This document shows, one piece after another, positions 22,650-33,575 of a DNA stretch of 64,000 bases. This stretch comes from Clavaria fumosa. Its lineage: Eukaryota > Basidiomycota > Agaricomycetes > Agaricales > Clavariaceae. Below the pieces are notes generated by a model. That model did no database searches, had not been told where the DNA came from, and saw only the letters and a list, made by a program, of their open reading frames with translations. The position numbers were made by a program, and so were the translations under genes. Location of the stretch: positions 3,038,001 to 3,102,000 of the forward strand of contig OX637799.1 of assembly GCA_951802425.1 (NCBI GenBank), read 5' to 3'. The number at the start of each line of letters is the position of its first letter. Positions within the stretch are counted from its first letter, which is position 1.

Positions 22650-23756
22650 CATCGCTGGCCGAGGGCTTGGCTGTGGTCATGGTAAATGTGAGGGTAGCAT
22701 GGGCAGTGGACTTGTGGTTAGCAGGAATCGCCAGGCATGTATTCGAGAAATGCCCTTGACCCACACAATACAAGCAAAGTCTGGCGGCCCAGTGGTGGTC
22801 TTTCTCCTTGGTGGAGAGTGGTCTGCGAGGAGCAGATTTCTGTCTTACCCTCCTTCGGTTTCGCTACAGGGGTCAAGGCAGGTTTGGCTGGAGCGGGTGT
22901 CATGGGGGTGGTTGCTGGAGCAGGCATGGGGTGGTTTGAGGACTGGTTGTTGGTGGGCTTCATGTTGCAGTCTTTCATTGGGTTCGACGAATTTCCATGT
23001 GACAAGTCGCTGGGTCGCTTTCCGTATTGGACGGATGTCGGAAAGCGGCCTCATTCCTCCTCACATTGCCAGTACCACTTGTTGAAGGCCAAAGCTTGCT
23101 GGCGGAGTCTGGTGAACTCCTGCTCTCGACTCGTGTATTGAAATTGGTCTTTGATGCAGTTGGCGAGCGCAGCGTTGTTGTATCTGGTGTAGGGCACATG
23201 TGAATTGAAGGCAACAATGTATTCCGTGACATGGGAATTGTCGGGCATCTTCAAATTACACAGTGCACTCTTCGAGGTCATGTGTAGATGAGGGTTTCCG
23301 AATACCAGAAATAATTCTGCAGTGAAGCTGTCCCAGTTGTCCAACATCACGGGGGGCAGTTGTTGGATGAGGTAAGGCATCCACCAGGTATTTGCTTGGT
23401 CTTGGAGGTACGACGTGGCGAATAGGATGCGATCCTGATCAGTAGTGAATTTCTGCAGCTTCCTCAGAAACCATGTAATGCACTGTGAGATGAACATTGT
23501 TAGCTGTGCCAGGTCCTTACCCATAAAGATGTCAGGCTCCTTGAGCTTGGGGCCATCATCTACAGGTATCGGGTAGTAGATGTACTGTGGTGGACCGGCA
23601 GGCAGATTTTCGATGGGTACCACAAGGGGTACCGCTGGTGGAATTCCCTGCAGAATTCCCGGAATCTCGAAGGGTTGTGGCGGCAACTGTGGCTGGAGGT
23701 TCAGGGTTGCAGCAGATGTTGTGACCCATGTGCTGAGGGTGGTGGGTTGACACTGG
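22650..23756 (-). pseudogene. Gag of Ty3 element A, C-terminal two thirds
   Basis: The capsid-like region (KLKEPDIFMGKDLAQLTMFI, LVFGNPHLH, YNNAALANCIKDQF) is open to TGA at 23051. A CX2CX4HX4C knuckle (CLYCVGQGHFSNTC) at 22735-22776 lies in a shifted frame. The 5' end stops at 23756, where element B is inserted; the remaining N-terminal part is at 31323-31729. Confidence 0.85.
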
Positions 23757-24662
23757 TGTAGTAGGCTGTACAGGTGTTGGCTGCAAATAGATGTTCGCGG
23801 CCAGGTTCTTCAGGGGGTCTTGTTACACGACGTAGACACTGGACAGAACCTTGGATGATGTAGAGGCTGAGTGTAAAATGTTCAGAGAATGAAAATATAC
23901 ATTGTCTGAAGTGTCTGGTATCGGATCTGGTAGAGTCCGATGTTCGGATCAAAGGTTTGAGGGGCCAGCGACGACGAAGGCCAGCGGATCAATAGGTACG
24001 ACGAAGGGTGAGCTTGCTAAAGATCACAGCACAATGTGGGTGTTCAAAAAGCTGGATTTCCATAGAGTCCGGTACATACTTATGTACAATTTTTCTAAGT
24101 ACAGCAAATCCGATCCTACGGAAATCTCCAGAAGCTACAGAAGGCAATGCAGTATTGTGTACAGGGTCATATAAGGGCCATAATTCATAAGTGAGTCATG
24201 TGGTTCAGAGGGATGAAATGTCCGATAACTAGCATATGTCTGGACTGCTCATAAAATGAAGGAAAGTGTGGCTGGTACAGCAAAGGGGTACTAGGAACAA
24301 TGGGCAAAGCACTGCAAAGGGTTGAAACGTTTAAATGATCAGATGGTTGAAAGGGATCACAATATGAAATTTACAGCATGGTATGTGAAATAAAGGAAGG
24401 GGAATGAAATAGTGAGTATGTCGAGCATTGACCATGTTGGAGTGATGAAATAGAGAGGTGTGGGCAGTGTGTATGACCTGCGGGCTGTGATCATCACGGC
24501 AGACTGGAGACCAGAGAGTCCGATATCGGATGTTTATCGGACGTCCTGGACATTATCGGACAGTATCAGATCGTTATCGGTTGCTGTTGCCTTTGATGCC
24601 TAAATATCCAGATAGTCGGTATCTGTGATGTTTCCTTGTCTAAACCACATATCATCCTTACA
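23757..24662 (-). repeat. LTR of element B (left, 3' LTR of the minus-strand element)
   Basis: Starts TGTAGTAGGCTG and ends CATCCTTACA. Collinear without net length change with 30417-31322. A polypurine-like GGGAGAA on the minus strand abuts it at 24663-24672. Confidence 0.93.
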
Positions 24663-24823
24663 TTCTCCCGGGGGCTGAAAATGCAACTGCCCTCGGTTGC
24701 AGCCAAACAGGGCCAAATAACCGTTTGTTGATCATAAAGTACATGTTGTGTGGGTGCACATAGGTCCAAACACGCATTTGTGCTTTCTCCAATAACAGCA
24801 ACACATCAGCCATCCAAAAAAAG

Positions 24824-26557
24824 ATGGAAAACTTCGATACTCTTGTTTTCCGGAATGCGGCCCAGGCGATGACGGAGGCATGGGCCATGGTGCCGGGTGA
24901 AGCGTTGCCGGAGCGGGGGCAGGACAGTGAATACGCAGAATGGGTGCAGATGTACGGGGGTGATGCAGTACGTGATGTTTCTTTGTTTCCTTTTCACATC
25001 GCACTGACAGGTTTTAGGATGATTTTCTTGCCAGCTATGTTGCGGCAATTGATGATGACGTGGAAGTGGACGAGGGACTCGTCCTCATTGCGCGAAGGCT
25101 CAAGAAATGGCGAAAACTCCATGGGGACGAGTGGACTGCCGAGCGGGTGAGGAAACAGGAGGAGGCCGAAGCCGAACAGGAACGTGCGGACGAGGAGAGG
25201 GCGGCCATCGAGCGGGCCACAGCGGAGGCGGAGGAGAGGCGGACGGAGGCGGCGAGGGCTGCCGAGAAGAGGGCGCGCCTTGCCCGGGCGCGCCTCATCG
25301 TGATTAGTGACAGCGAGGATGACAGCAGGGCGACGGTAGCAGCAACAGCAATGACAGGAGTGGAGGAGCCCGCCGCAGTGGCGGCAGCAACAACAACGAT
25401 ATCGCCGGACGTTGCGGAGCTGCATGCGGACGAGGTGGCGACTGCGGAGGTGGAGACAGGAGAGGTGCGGGTGGCAGTGGCAGAGGCAACAACAGCAACA
25501 GCAGCAGCTACGCCGGTCGCCGATGCAGTGGTGACCACGACCGTGTCGGATCCGGCAGTCGTCTTGGAGCCGGGCGCAGGCAAGGAAACAGATCCGACGA
25601 CGGGTGCCGTGAACAAGGCGGGGGCCGCAGAGGACGATCAAGAGGGTGACCGGACCCTATGGGGAACCGACAGGGTAACGGCCGTTGGTGTCATCAAGGC
25701 GGGGGCGACCAGTGCGAGGATCGGGGGGCACCGTGTAGTGGTTGAGGTGCCCTCTGTTCTGGAACATCGGGTCGGCGTGCGGATGACTGCGACGCCTCAT
25801 CATATGTCGGGATGGGGCGATATTGGAAAACGGGCAACGGAGGGACGAGGGCGAGGGCGGAGGGTCGGAGTGGGGGCCGACATCGAGCTCCGGGCTGCGC
25901 GACAGCCTGGGGACAAGGTAAGTTGTTAAATGGGCTTTTTGATTCTTAGGCTTCTGATCCGGTGAGTAGGAGCATGAGCCGGCCTGCGAAGCGTGTGCCC
26001 GGAAACGGCACTCGTGTTACGGAGTGGAAGGAGTGGCATGCCGGTGGTGCCGGACCTACAAGGTGTCGTGTAGTCTCTCGGCTGTACGAGGTGAGTAGTA
26101 TTCTTTTTATTTCGGTGATGAGCCAACTGATCAGTATGTTTCAGGAGTGAAGACTGAGAAGGCGGCGGTGTCCGGAACCAGAGGTAGGTCAAGAGAGTAC
26201 CGGATCCGTGTCGGCTAATGTAGTGGAGCAGGTCCGAAGGCAACGGAGGCAAGCAGCAGCAAGAGGCCGAGGCGAGGTGCGACACGGGCACCGGTTCGCA
26301 AGGAGACGACGCCGGAGGAGGACAAGGACGAGATCGAGGATGAGGAGAGCATGGAGGTGGTGGAGCCGCCGGCAAAGCAGAAGAAGGCGGAGGCGGGTGC
26401 CAGCCGAAAGGGAAAGGAGCGGGAGATGGAGCCAGGGGTGTCCGGATGGAAGGCGCTGGAGAGAGCGCTGGAGATGATGGAAAGGGGCGCTGATCAGGTG
26501 AAGGCCGGAGCCAAGCTGCTCCGGATGCTTCTCCTTGGTGAGCCCTTAACGATATAA
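24824..26557 (+). CDS. Spliced Zn(II)2Cys6-type protein gene, antisense inside element B
   Basis: My model has five exons: 24824-24967, 25018-25917, 25970-26090, 26145-26183 and 26232-26557 (1530 nt, 509 aa). The four introns are 50, 52, 54 and 48 bp, with GT-AG ends and CTGAC, CTGAT, CTGAT and CTAAT branch sites. All phases agree and no stop remains. Features: an N-terminal 100-residue region; a Glu/Ala/Arg-rich probable coiled coil near 80-145; a Ser/Asp patch; a low-complexity Ala/Val/Thr stretch; then at 354-382 six Cys spaced CX2CX6CX7CX2CX6C with basic ARKRHS in loop 1, as in GAL4-type zinc clusters; and an acidic then basic tail with a possible helix at the C-terminus. The Cys motif appears only after splicing out intron 2. 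A DNA-binding or regulatory role is inferred. It is intact and CpG-rich, whereas the gag-pol of the same element is broken. Confidence 0.8.
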
Positions 26558-26746
26558 ATGTTTTGTTTTTATCTGTGTTTTTCTTCTTTTTCAATATGGT
26601 ACTATTATGTGTAAGAAAAGTGAGTGAGGAATGTGAAAGGGAGATATAAAGGTAAAATGGAACGTCAGGTATAAAGTTTGGACTTGTCCGAAATTTCAAT
26701 TTTTTTTTTAAAAAATTAAAATTAATTTTATTATTATTATTATTAT

Positions 26747-27600
26747 TTATTTATTTTGCCGTTCTGGCCAAAGAAAACAATGGGAAAAATAAGGGATACA
26801 TTGGGGAAAATGCCTAATGGCGAGGCCAAAGTTTTCGAGCTGCTCCAGAGTGTCGGTATCGGCGGCTTCATTGTCGGATTCATCGGATAGTTCGGCAGCT
26901 TGGCTTTTCCCATCTCCGGTATCGCTGGAGTTATGTGAGGCCTCATGTATTTGATAGCGTGAGATGTCCTCGTTTATCTCCATTGTTTGGTCGATGATAG
27001 ATGTGACCGGAATTGATGTTTGCGATCGCGGATAGTAGGGAATGATGCAGAAAGCTGCGTAGTGGATCTTTGAGACAGCGCCGTCAAATTCCGAGAGAAT
27101 ATATGTGCCGTATTGAGTTCAGCGAACAATGATCATCGGTCCGAAGAATCGTGGTTTTGTCTTCCGGTTTAATTCCATTTCTACGGCCGAGTTTTGGATC
27201 AATACCAGCGATCTGGGTTTGAAATCGTAGTCGATGATAGAGTTCCGATGTGCATCGATGAACTGCTTGACAGATTGTTTTCAGGCAGCGAGTACTTTGT
27301 CGGCGATGGACGCTAGGTCTTCTTCTCATTTTTGTAGTTGGCGGGCTCGAAGGGCTATCAGTTCCGTAGTAGTTATCGGGGTGTCAGCAGTCGGAATTAG
27401 ATATGTTGCTTCGGATATGTCAAAAGGGAAAAGCAGTTCAACACTGTGTGCGATGTAAAATGGAGAGTGACCAGTGGATCGTTGGATTGTGGCTCGTTCC
27501 GAGGGTAAAACGTCTGGCCATAAAAATCCAGTGGGGTTTGCGTTATGTGCATCTTTCTGGTCTTGAGTATATCGGAGACCGGGGGTGAAATTGGGGGGGT
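26747..27600 (-). pseudogene. Integrase C-terminus of element B
   Basis: Minus-strand remnants in shifting frames: FYGQTFYPRNEP-like core end, PFDISEAT, LIALRARQLQK, VQNSAVEMELNRK, RYFGPMIV, ILSEFDGAVSKI, then an acidic tail ending at 26747 (MEINEDISRYQIHEAS...). These phrases are the usual C-terminal integrase region of a common agaricomycete Ty3 clade. The first two thirds of integrase are missing. The end converges with the antisense gene across an AT-rich block (26700-26756) that could serve both as 3' end. Confidence 0.8.
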
Positions 27601-27646
27601 GTGTTGGAAGTGTCGGTATATTGGCTAGTGGGTCCAGATGCCGTCG

Positions 27647-28647
27647 TCAGACAATCCAAAATTCTTCGGGAACTGTTGCTTTGATCAGATTTACGTGGTT
27701 TGCTACCTTCTTATATTTCTTTCCTAGGTAAACTGGCAAAACGGCATCCATAGACAGGAAATTCATTTCAGAGGTATTGTTGTACAGGGGATATGCGATA
27801 TTCGGATGTGTCAGTTCACATTCAGTAGCGACCAGGGAATCAACAGAATCAAGAGAAATGTCTGAGACACTGATACAAGGAATGGGATCGAGAGGGGCTA
27901 GATTTACAAAAGAAGATGATGAGGAATCCTGAATGGAAGTGGAAAAGATGGCTGGAGTCTCGTATTTGGGTATAGGTTCCGTGTCCGCATCGACCGGAGG
28001 TGAGTCTGTAGATTTGTGGATAATCGAGGCTCCAGCCATCAAAAATCTGGATGCAGTTTCTTGTTATTCAAAGTTTTGCAGACCAGCATTCGCTCTTTTG
28101 TTGGCACAGTGATTCGTTCTCCTGTGTTCGGATCGTTTAGAATGAGATCCTGGGCTCTGTGGGGATGGTCAATTGTCTGAGAGCCGGTTAGCATAAAAAA
28201 TGATCGTCCGATGAGAACCTCGCAGGGCAGCATGTCTGCCACTTGCATTTGAACATGGAAAGTGCACGGACCAATCTGCAATGGAAAGTTCTTAATGAGT
28301 CCAAGCGTCGGAGCGATGGTGCCATGGGATGATTCCATATGGATTACTCGTTCAGAGTGCAGCAGATTGCCGAGCTTTTCCCAAACGTCTCACCTCATTG
28401 CTACAATAGAGCTACCCTGGTCGAGAAGACACTCCGTGGCGATCCGACCATCCAATATGCCTTCTACAATGCGGAGCGGAGTGGCGTCGACTGCCACAAT
28501 GAGATCGGAGGTGTCTAGGGCTGTAATATTTGTGTAGAGCGTATCCTGTACGACGGAAGCAGTGACCAGAACATGGCGGGCAGTAACCATATCCTTCATC
28601 TTTTTGCGGACATCTCCAGAAATGGCAAGTAGTTCACGAGGTGTCAC
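27647..28647 (-). pseudogene. Protease and N-terminal pol of element B
   Basis: The protease-like domain reads VDATPLRIVEGILDGRIATE then LLDQGSSIVAMR, with TGA at 28390 where Arg is expected before DVWEKL. It continues with IGPCTFHVQMQVADMLPCEV and LIGRSFFMLTG. A one-base frame change at about 28040 (in a T5 run) leads to the 27647-28042 segment, which ends PEEFWIV then TGA at 27647. In autonomous relatives RT follows here; in this copy the integrase C-terminus follows within 50 bp. Confidence 0.8.
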
Positions 28648-28737
28648 ACGGACCGGGATGTCGAGCGCGCGATCAAAGACTTGTTGAACAGTTACCGGAT
28701 TCTCAATGGGAGCTTGGTAATGATACTGGACGTCAGG

Positions 28738-30036
28738 TCATTTGATTCTTTCCGGCTTCGATGGGCGCATGACCAGAGGTGGGGTAATGACAACGGCGGG
28801 TGGAGGAGGTAACCTAGATGGCTGTGGATCGTTATTCCGGGGTGCAGGCGCTTTCCTTTTGCCCTTGTCTATTTTCTTTGCCACATCGTTTGCAAAGGTG
28901 CGAGCCATATTTTCCAGGGCGATCCTCTTGCCATCTTCTTCGTCCGAATCGTCTTCCATATCCCCGAGGTCACCGGATGATCTGGTAGGCTGTGCTTCAA
29001 ATACCGCGGTAGTCGCTGGCTGCGTATTCTGGGATTGGTAAGTGGCGTAGTACTTATCAAAGCACTCTGATAGGTTATTCCCCACAATGGTGCCGGGCAA
29101 GTATCGTCCGGAGGGAAGGCAAATCCTGCCTTCGGTGTTCCGTATACATTTACCGGACTTGATGTATTCGAGAGCTTTCGGACAAGCACTAACAAAATGA
29201 CCTAGTTCCGAGCAGAAGTTACATGTCTGATCTGTAGGGGAATTCGTGGTCCGAGGAACGGGATGTTTTGCTGGTTCGAGAGACTGAGCTGATAAAATTG
29301 ATTCCAGGTGGGCCATTGTAAAAGCGAATGTCGCCAAGGCCGCGGACATGTCGAGTTCTTCCTTCTTGATTACTGGTTTTGGTTCCCTCCCGGGGGCTGT
29401 GGATGCGAAGCGGATGGGTCTGGAGAATTGATCAGTTGTCACGGAGTGCGGGGATGTTGAGGAGAGTAGGAACTCGGCTGCGGTGTGTACATCATTCATG
29501 GGGTATGGATCCTCCGGATGGTGATTAGGTAGTATAATAGCGAGCCGGCTCTCGATCCGGTGCCTTGTGTGATCCCCAAATCTGAGGATGTAAAGCCGGT
29601 TCCTATCATTGGTGGACATATGTTGTGAACTGATCAGATGTGAGGTGATCCGAAGAAAGTCCCAGTAGTACTCTCCGTGTTCTGCGCATGTGTAAACTCC
29701 TTTTTGGGCCGAGTCTGATATGAAATGGTCCAAATCGGCGACAGAAAACAAACGGCCGCCATTGGAACCTGGATAAAGGCGTCGGACAGCCGCTTTGAAG
29801 GTATCCCAAGTCCATTCCGGGTGTGGGTCGGGTGTGAGAGTCTCCCAAAGAAGACATGTATCAGTGTCGAGGTAATGCTTTGCATACCGAATTAAATCGG
29901 TTTCCAGAACGTCTGGATTAATGCCAGTTAGTACGATGTCAATGTCCTCGAAGTACCAGTTAAGATGCGTTGGTACTCCGTCGAAGGCAGGGGCCCCGTG
30001 AGCGCCACGGAGCAGATATCTTGGTTGATTAGCCAT
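28738..30036 (-). CDS. Gag of element B
   Basis: An intact 432-aa ORF from MANQPRYLLRGAHGAPAFDG to a TGA at 28738 that may replace Arg (same-frame protease follows). The capsid-like region includes FDGVPTHLNWYFEDIDIVL, YLDTDTCLLWETL and WTWDTFKAAVRRLYPG. A CX2CX4HX4C knuckle (CNFCSELGHFVSACP) lies near residue 275, followed by an acidic and a basic/proline tail. Gag packages element RNA. Keeping Gag while losing Pol is a common state of non-autonomous LTR elements. Start chosen at the first Met, which precedes the conserved region. Confidence 0.85.
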   Translation of the reverse strand: MANQPRYLLRGAHGAPAFDGVPTHLNWYFEDIDIVLTGINPDVLETDLIRYAKHYLDTDTCLLWETLTPDPHPEWTWDTFKAAVRRLYPGSNGGRLFSVADLDHFISDSAQKGVYTCAEHGEYYWDFLRITSHLISSQHMSTNDRNRLYILRFGDHTRHRIESRLAIILPNHHPEDPYPMNDVHTAAEFLLSSTSPHSVTTDQFSRPIRFASTAPGREPKPVIKKEELDMSAALATFAFTMAHLESILSAQSLEPAKHPVPRTTNSPTDQTCNFCSELGHFVSACPKALEYIKSGKCIRNTEGRICLPSGRYLPGTIVGNNLSECFDKYYATYQSQNTQPATTAVFEAQPTRSSGDLGDMEDDSDEEDGKRIALENMARTFANDVAKKIDKGKRKAPAPRNNDPQPSRLPPPPAVVITPPLVMRPSKPERIK

Positions 30037-30416
30037 TTGTATTGGTGTGTAAGGTGGTAGGTGAACTTTGTCCGGTGAATTCTGAGGTGTTTCTGGTGGG
30101 AAGTGAAGGATGCTCGATTCAAGGGGGAGTGGTGTAAGTGGTTCTTCAAAGATCTGTGGTAATGTGGTAACTGGGGTGGCGAAGCTTGTGTGGGAGTAAA
30201 CAATGGATGAAATACTGGGAATGTCTGATGGAAGAAAGTGGGAAGTTTCAATTACTTCTCCAGGAGGTTCAGAATGTGGTGGTTCAGTGATCGGATTTGG
30301 GTTTCGAGTTCTCAGGCATTCGGAGCGTCGAGGCTGGAAAGCGGAGGAGCCTCTGGGAATCCTCGAAGGCCGTAGTGAAGACGTTGTTACGACCCCCTTG
30401 CGGTGGGCTCCAAAAT
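30037..30416 (-). other. Leader and primer-binding region of element B
   Basis: Directly inside the right LTR the minus strand reads ATTTTGGAGCCCACCGCAAG. A TGG-initial primer-binding site is expected there, pairing with the CCA end of a tRNA. The remaining 350 bp are an untranslated leader without a supported ORF. Confidence 0.55.
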
Positions 30417-31322
30417 TGTAGTAGGCTGTACAGGTGTTGGCTGCAAATAGATGTTCGCAGCCGGGTTCTTCAGGGGGTCTTGTTACACAATGTAGACACT
30501 GGACAGAACCTTGGATGATGTAGAGGCTGAGCGTAAAATGTTCAGAGAATGAAAATATACATTGTCTGAAGTGTCTGGTATCAGATCCAGTAGCGTCCGA
30601 TGTTCAGATCGAAGGTTCGAGGGGCTGGCGACGATGAAGGCCAGCAGATCAATAGGTACGACAAAGGGTGAGCTTGCTAAAGATCACAGCACAATGTGGG
30701 TGTTCAAAAAGCTGGATTTCCATAGAGTCCGGTACATACTTATGTACAATTTTTCTAAGTACAGCAAATCCGATCCTACGGAAATCTCTGGAAGCTACAT
30801 AAGGCAATGCGGTATTGTGTACAGGGTCATATAAGGGCCATAATTCATAAGTGAGTCATGCGGTTCGGAGGGATGAAATGTCCGATAACTAGCATATGTC
30901 CGGACTGCTCATAAAATGAAGGAAAGTGTGGCTGGTACAGCAAAGGGGTACTAGGAACAATGGGCAAAGCACTGCAAAGGGTTGAAACATTTAAATGATT
31001 GGATGGTTGAAAGGGATCACAATATGAAATTTACAGCATGGTATGTGAAATAAAAGAAGGGGAATGAAATAGTGAGTATGTCGAGTGCTGACCATGTTGG
31101 AGTGATGAAATAGAGAGGTGTGGGCGGTGTGTATGACCTGCGGGCTGTGATCATCACGGCAGACTGGAGACCAGAGAGTCCGATATTGGATGTTTATCGG
31201 ATGTCCCAGACGTTATCAGACAGTATCAGATTGTTATTGGTCGCTGTTGCCTTTGATGCCTAAATATCTGGATAGTCGGTATCTGTGATGTTTCCTTATC
31301 TAAACCGCATATCATCCTTACA
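30417..31322 (-). repeat. LTR of element B (right, 5' LTR of the minus-strand element)
   Basis: 906 bp, collinear with 23757-24662. Same TGTA...TACA ends. Confidence 0.93.
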
Positions 31323-31729
31323 CCGGGTATCGGGAAAGGGAGTGCTGGTAGCACTCCAGAGTAGTTAGTTGTGAATGGGGATAGTGGGGGTAGTACTGGT
31401 GTAAGTGTATATCTCGATCCATGAACAGGGGCTGAGGGTCGAGGTAGCGGAGTAGGGCTTGGAGGCATCGTGGGTGGAGTGGGAGGATAAGGGGGTACTG
31501 GGGCCAGGGGGTTGGAGCCTCCCAAAGAAGCCAAACCTGGTGTGAGCATCCTCCCCAATGAAGCGGACACAGAAGCCAGGGTCTGGGGACCCAAAGGGCC
31601 TTGCCAGGTTGTCGGTCGGGTGTGTATAGATGGCGAGGGGGCCTGAGGTGGCACCATTTCATCCCAATGGGACCTCAAGCACATCCTCGGCAGGTTGGGT
31701 TGGGGCATCTGTGGCGTAGCATAGGACAT
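31323..31729 (-). pseudogene. N-terminal Gag segment of Ty3 element A, displaced by element B
   Basis: Minus-strand frame starting MSYATPQMPQPN, proline-rich and ending LPALPFPIPG exactly at the LTR of element B. The proline-rich context resumes on the other side of element B at 23756. Nested insertion is the simplest reading. The 5' leader of element A probably runs on to about 32113 and again past the solo LTR. Confidence 0.7.
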
Positions 31730-32113
31730 ACTGTCAAGAGTAGGTCAATTCCACCCAAATACAACTATAAACAACAGCAGAAGGGGCGTAATGGCAGTCC
31801 TGACAGTAGGCGGGAATTCTGCATGCAAGCCACGCTGACAGGAAGGGGTGAGGACATGGCAGGAGAGGATGTGGGACGATACAAGGATAGGATTTGACCA
31901 TGTTTCAGCCACCATATCCAGACCCCAAAGCCTAATATCGTCAAGGGGTCTTGGCTAACTCGTCTAGAGGCCACCCTGCAAGTCCTAAACCGACTCCACT
32001 CATTCCCAAGGCTTCCCAACATTGGCCGAACAACAGTGAAGCACACAGAGTCTGTCAGAATTACGGTCCACATGCAGAATTGCTGATTGTAGGTTCGGGG
32101 CAATCGTTATGTG

Positions 32114-32833
32114 TGTTATGACCCCATCCGCTTGCATAAGCACTATCCCCGCCCCGGACTCCGAGCTCTGTACCAACTCCGATCCGCTCCGCCGTAACTC
32201 CGTACGCCCCACTCCGCATCTTCATCGGACTTTACTCCACCGACCTTCGGACCATTCGGACTTCATTCTAGAACCTTCTCCCTCCATCCCCTCATTCTGT
32301 TTACTATTGAGAGGATACCCTTGACCCATGGGAGTCGCTTTTGTTGTTGTTTCTTTGTTCCAAGAAAATTGCACAGGCACAAGTGGTGAAACTCTCCTAG
32401 TAATTTGATAAGTACATTGTTTCACATTACTCCTATACTCTGTCCTTGCAGTATAAGTTTCCACCTGTATCTCCCTGCTCCTCAGTTCGAATATTAACGT
32501 CTCTTGATCCTAAAAACATCTCTGAGCTTTCGTCCTCATCGTCCTCGACGTTCTCCACGTCATCCGATCAACTCCGACCAACTCCGGCGGACTCTGATCA
32601 ACTTCGGAGTTTTGACTTGTGTTCTGATCCTCCCTTAGGTATTGTTCTTGTTTGATAAATAGGGACACGTATATACGCAGTGGCACAACACATATGTTGA
32701 GGCCGCAGTCCCATAAGTCTCTCTTCCTCGTGTTTACTTCTCCATTTCTCCGATATCGAACTCCGACAGGACTCCGATAGAATATCTCCGCTCCGCTAAC
32801 CCCTTCGCCGCTAACCTTGTTAGGACCGTGACA
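32114..32833 (+). repeat. Solo LTR
   Basis: 720 bp with ends TGTTATGACC and ACCGTGACA, flanked by a perfect 5-bp duplication ATGTG (32109-32113 and 32834-32838). TATAAG at 32452-32457 gives plus orientation. No internal element sequence is attached, so it arose by recombination between two LTRs. A CpG-depleted relative lies at about 56200-56500 (shared GGGACATGTATACATGCAGT versus GGGACACGTATATACGCAGT). It is inserted in the 5' part of element A. Confidence 0.8.
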
Positions 32834-32926
32834 ATGTGGTGGAATTGAGTTGGGAGCAGCCATCAAGTGTGGAGACATGTCAGGTGAACCATAACAAGGT
32901 GTGTTGGGTCATGACATATAGTCAGC

Positions 32927-33041
32927 TAAACTCACCAGCTGCAGCTATGACTACAGCTAAGACAAATTGAGACCAGCTAGAGTAGTCACTAGCTGCAGCT
33001 GGTCTAGCTGGCTTGTGACTAGTCTAGCTGTGGCAACACTA
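32927..33041. mobile_element. Possible short hAT-like miniature element
   Basis: The right end TGGCAACACTA is the same terminal motif as the element at 50752. The sequence is filled with AGCTGCAGCT and CTAGCTG words. AGTCAG occurs on both sides (32920-32925 and 33042-33047), but the left end is degenerate, so this is tentative. Confidence 0.4.
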
Positions 33042-33112
33042 AGTCAGAGGGAATCGTGGTCAGGGACATATATTTTGCCATTTCGAAGTAATAATGAGCC
33101 ATTGGGTGAGAG

Positions 33113-33567
33113 TAGTGAATGGCACGGGTAACCCATGGGTAAATTTGACTGTACCCGTACCCACACCTGACAGTACCCTTACCCATGGGTACAGGTCCAC
33201 TAAACTGCCGGGTACGGGTACGGGTTTGTACTTCTAACTATGCTATGCACAAATACAATGGTGTCCCACCCATCTGCCATCTCCTCCTCATCTCCTTCAA
33301 CTTCAGCCAGTACTGTGACACCCATAACATCATTGTCCTTCACTAGACCTAACTTACTCCACATACCAATGCAAATCAATGCCCAAGTTGACTGAGCTGA
33401 CAGCCAAATCTGGACATGCGACAATAGGATCCACGCTGACTGGCTACCTGTGTACCCCTATGAAGGGTACGGGTTTTGGAAGGGTCCAGAATCCATTACC
33501 CATACCCACACCTACCCATACCCATGAAGAAAACCCGTGCGGGTACCAATACCCATGCAATTCACTA
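33113..33567. mobile_element. hAT-type miniature element inside Ty3 fragment C
   Basis: Inverted ends TAGTGAATGGCACGGGTA and, on the complement of the right end, TAGTGAATTGCATGGGTA. The 8-bp flanks GGTGAGAG (33105-33112) and GGCGAGAG (33568-33575) differ by one C/T at a CpG. The interior is rich in GGGTACGGGT and ACCCATACCC and has no ORF of note. Ty3 integrase-like coding continues on both sides, confirming insertion. Confidence 0.82.
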
Positions 33568-33575
33568 GGCGAGAG

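Larger units (their letters stand above)
23757..31322 (-). mobile_element. Ty3/gypsy element B: non-autonomous, with antisense gene
   Basis: A 7566-bp element with two 906-bp LTRs in direct orientation. The gag-pol strand is minus. The order from right to left is LTR, primer-binding site, Gag, protease and N-terminal pol, an abrupt jump to the integrase C-terminus, then a plus-strand five-exon gene, polypurine tract and LTR. RT, RNase H and the integrase core are absent, so it depended on a helper. Flanks CTGG (left) and CCGG (right) are a candidate 4-bp target duplication with one C-to-T change. By eye the LTRs differ at about 45 of 906 positions, almost all transitions. Confidence 0.9.

Noticed and set aside
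32114..32833. This LTR as the 5' LTR of minus-strand element A
   Set aside because: Its TATA box gives plus orientation and it has its own 5-bp duplication on both sides, so it is an independent solo LTR.
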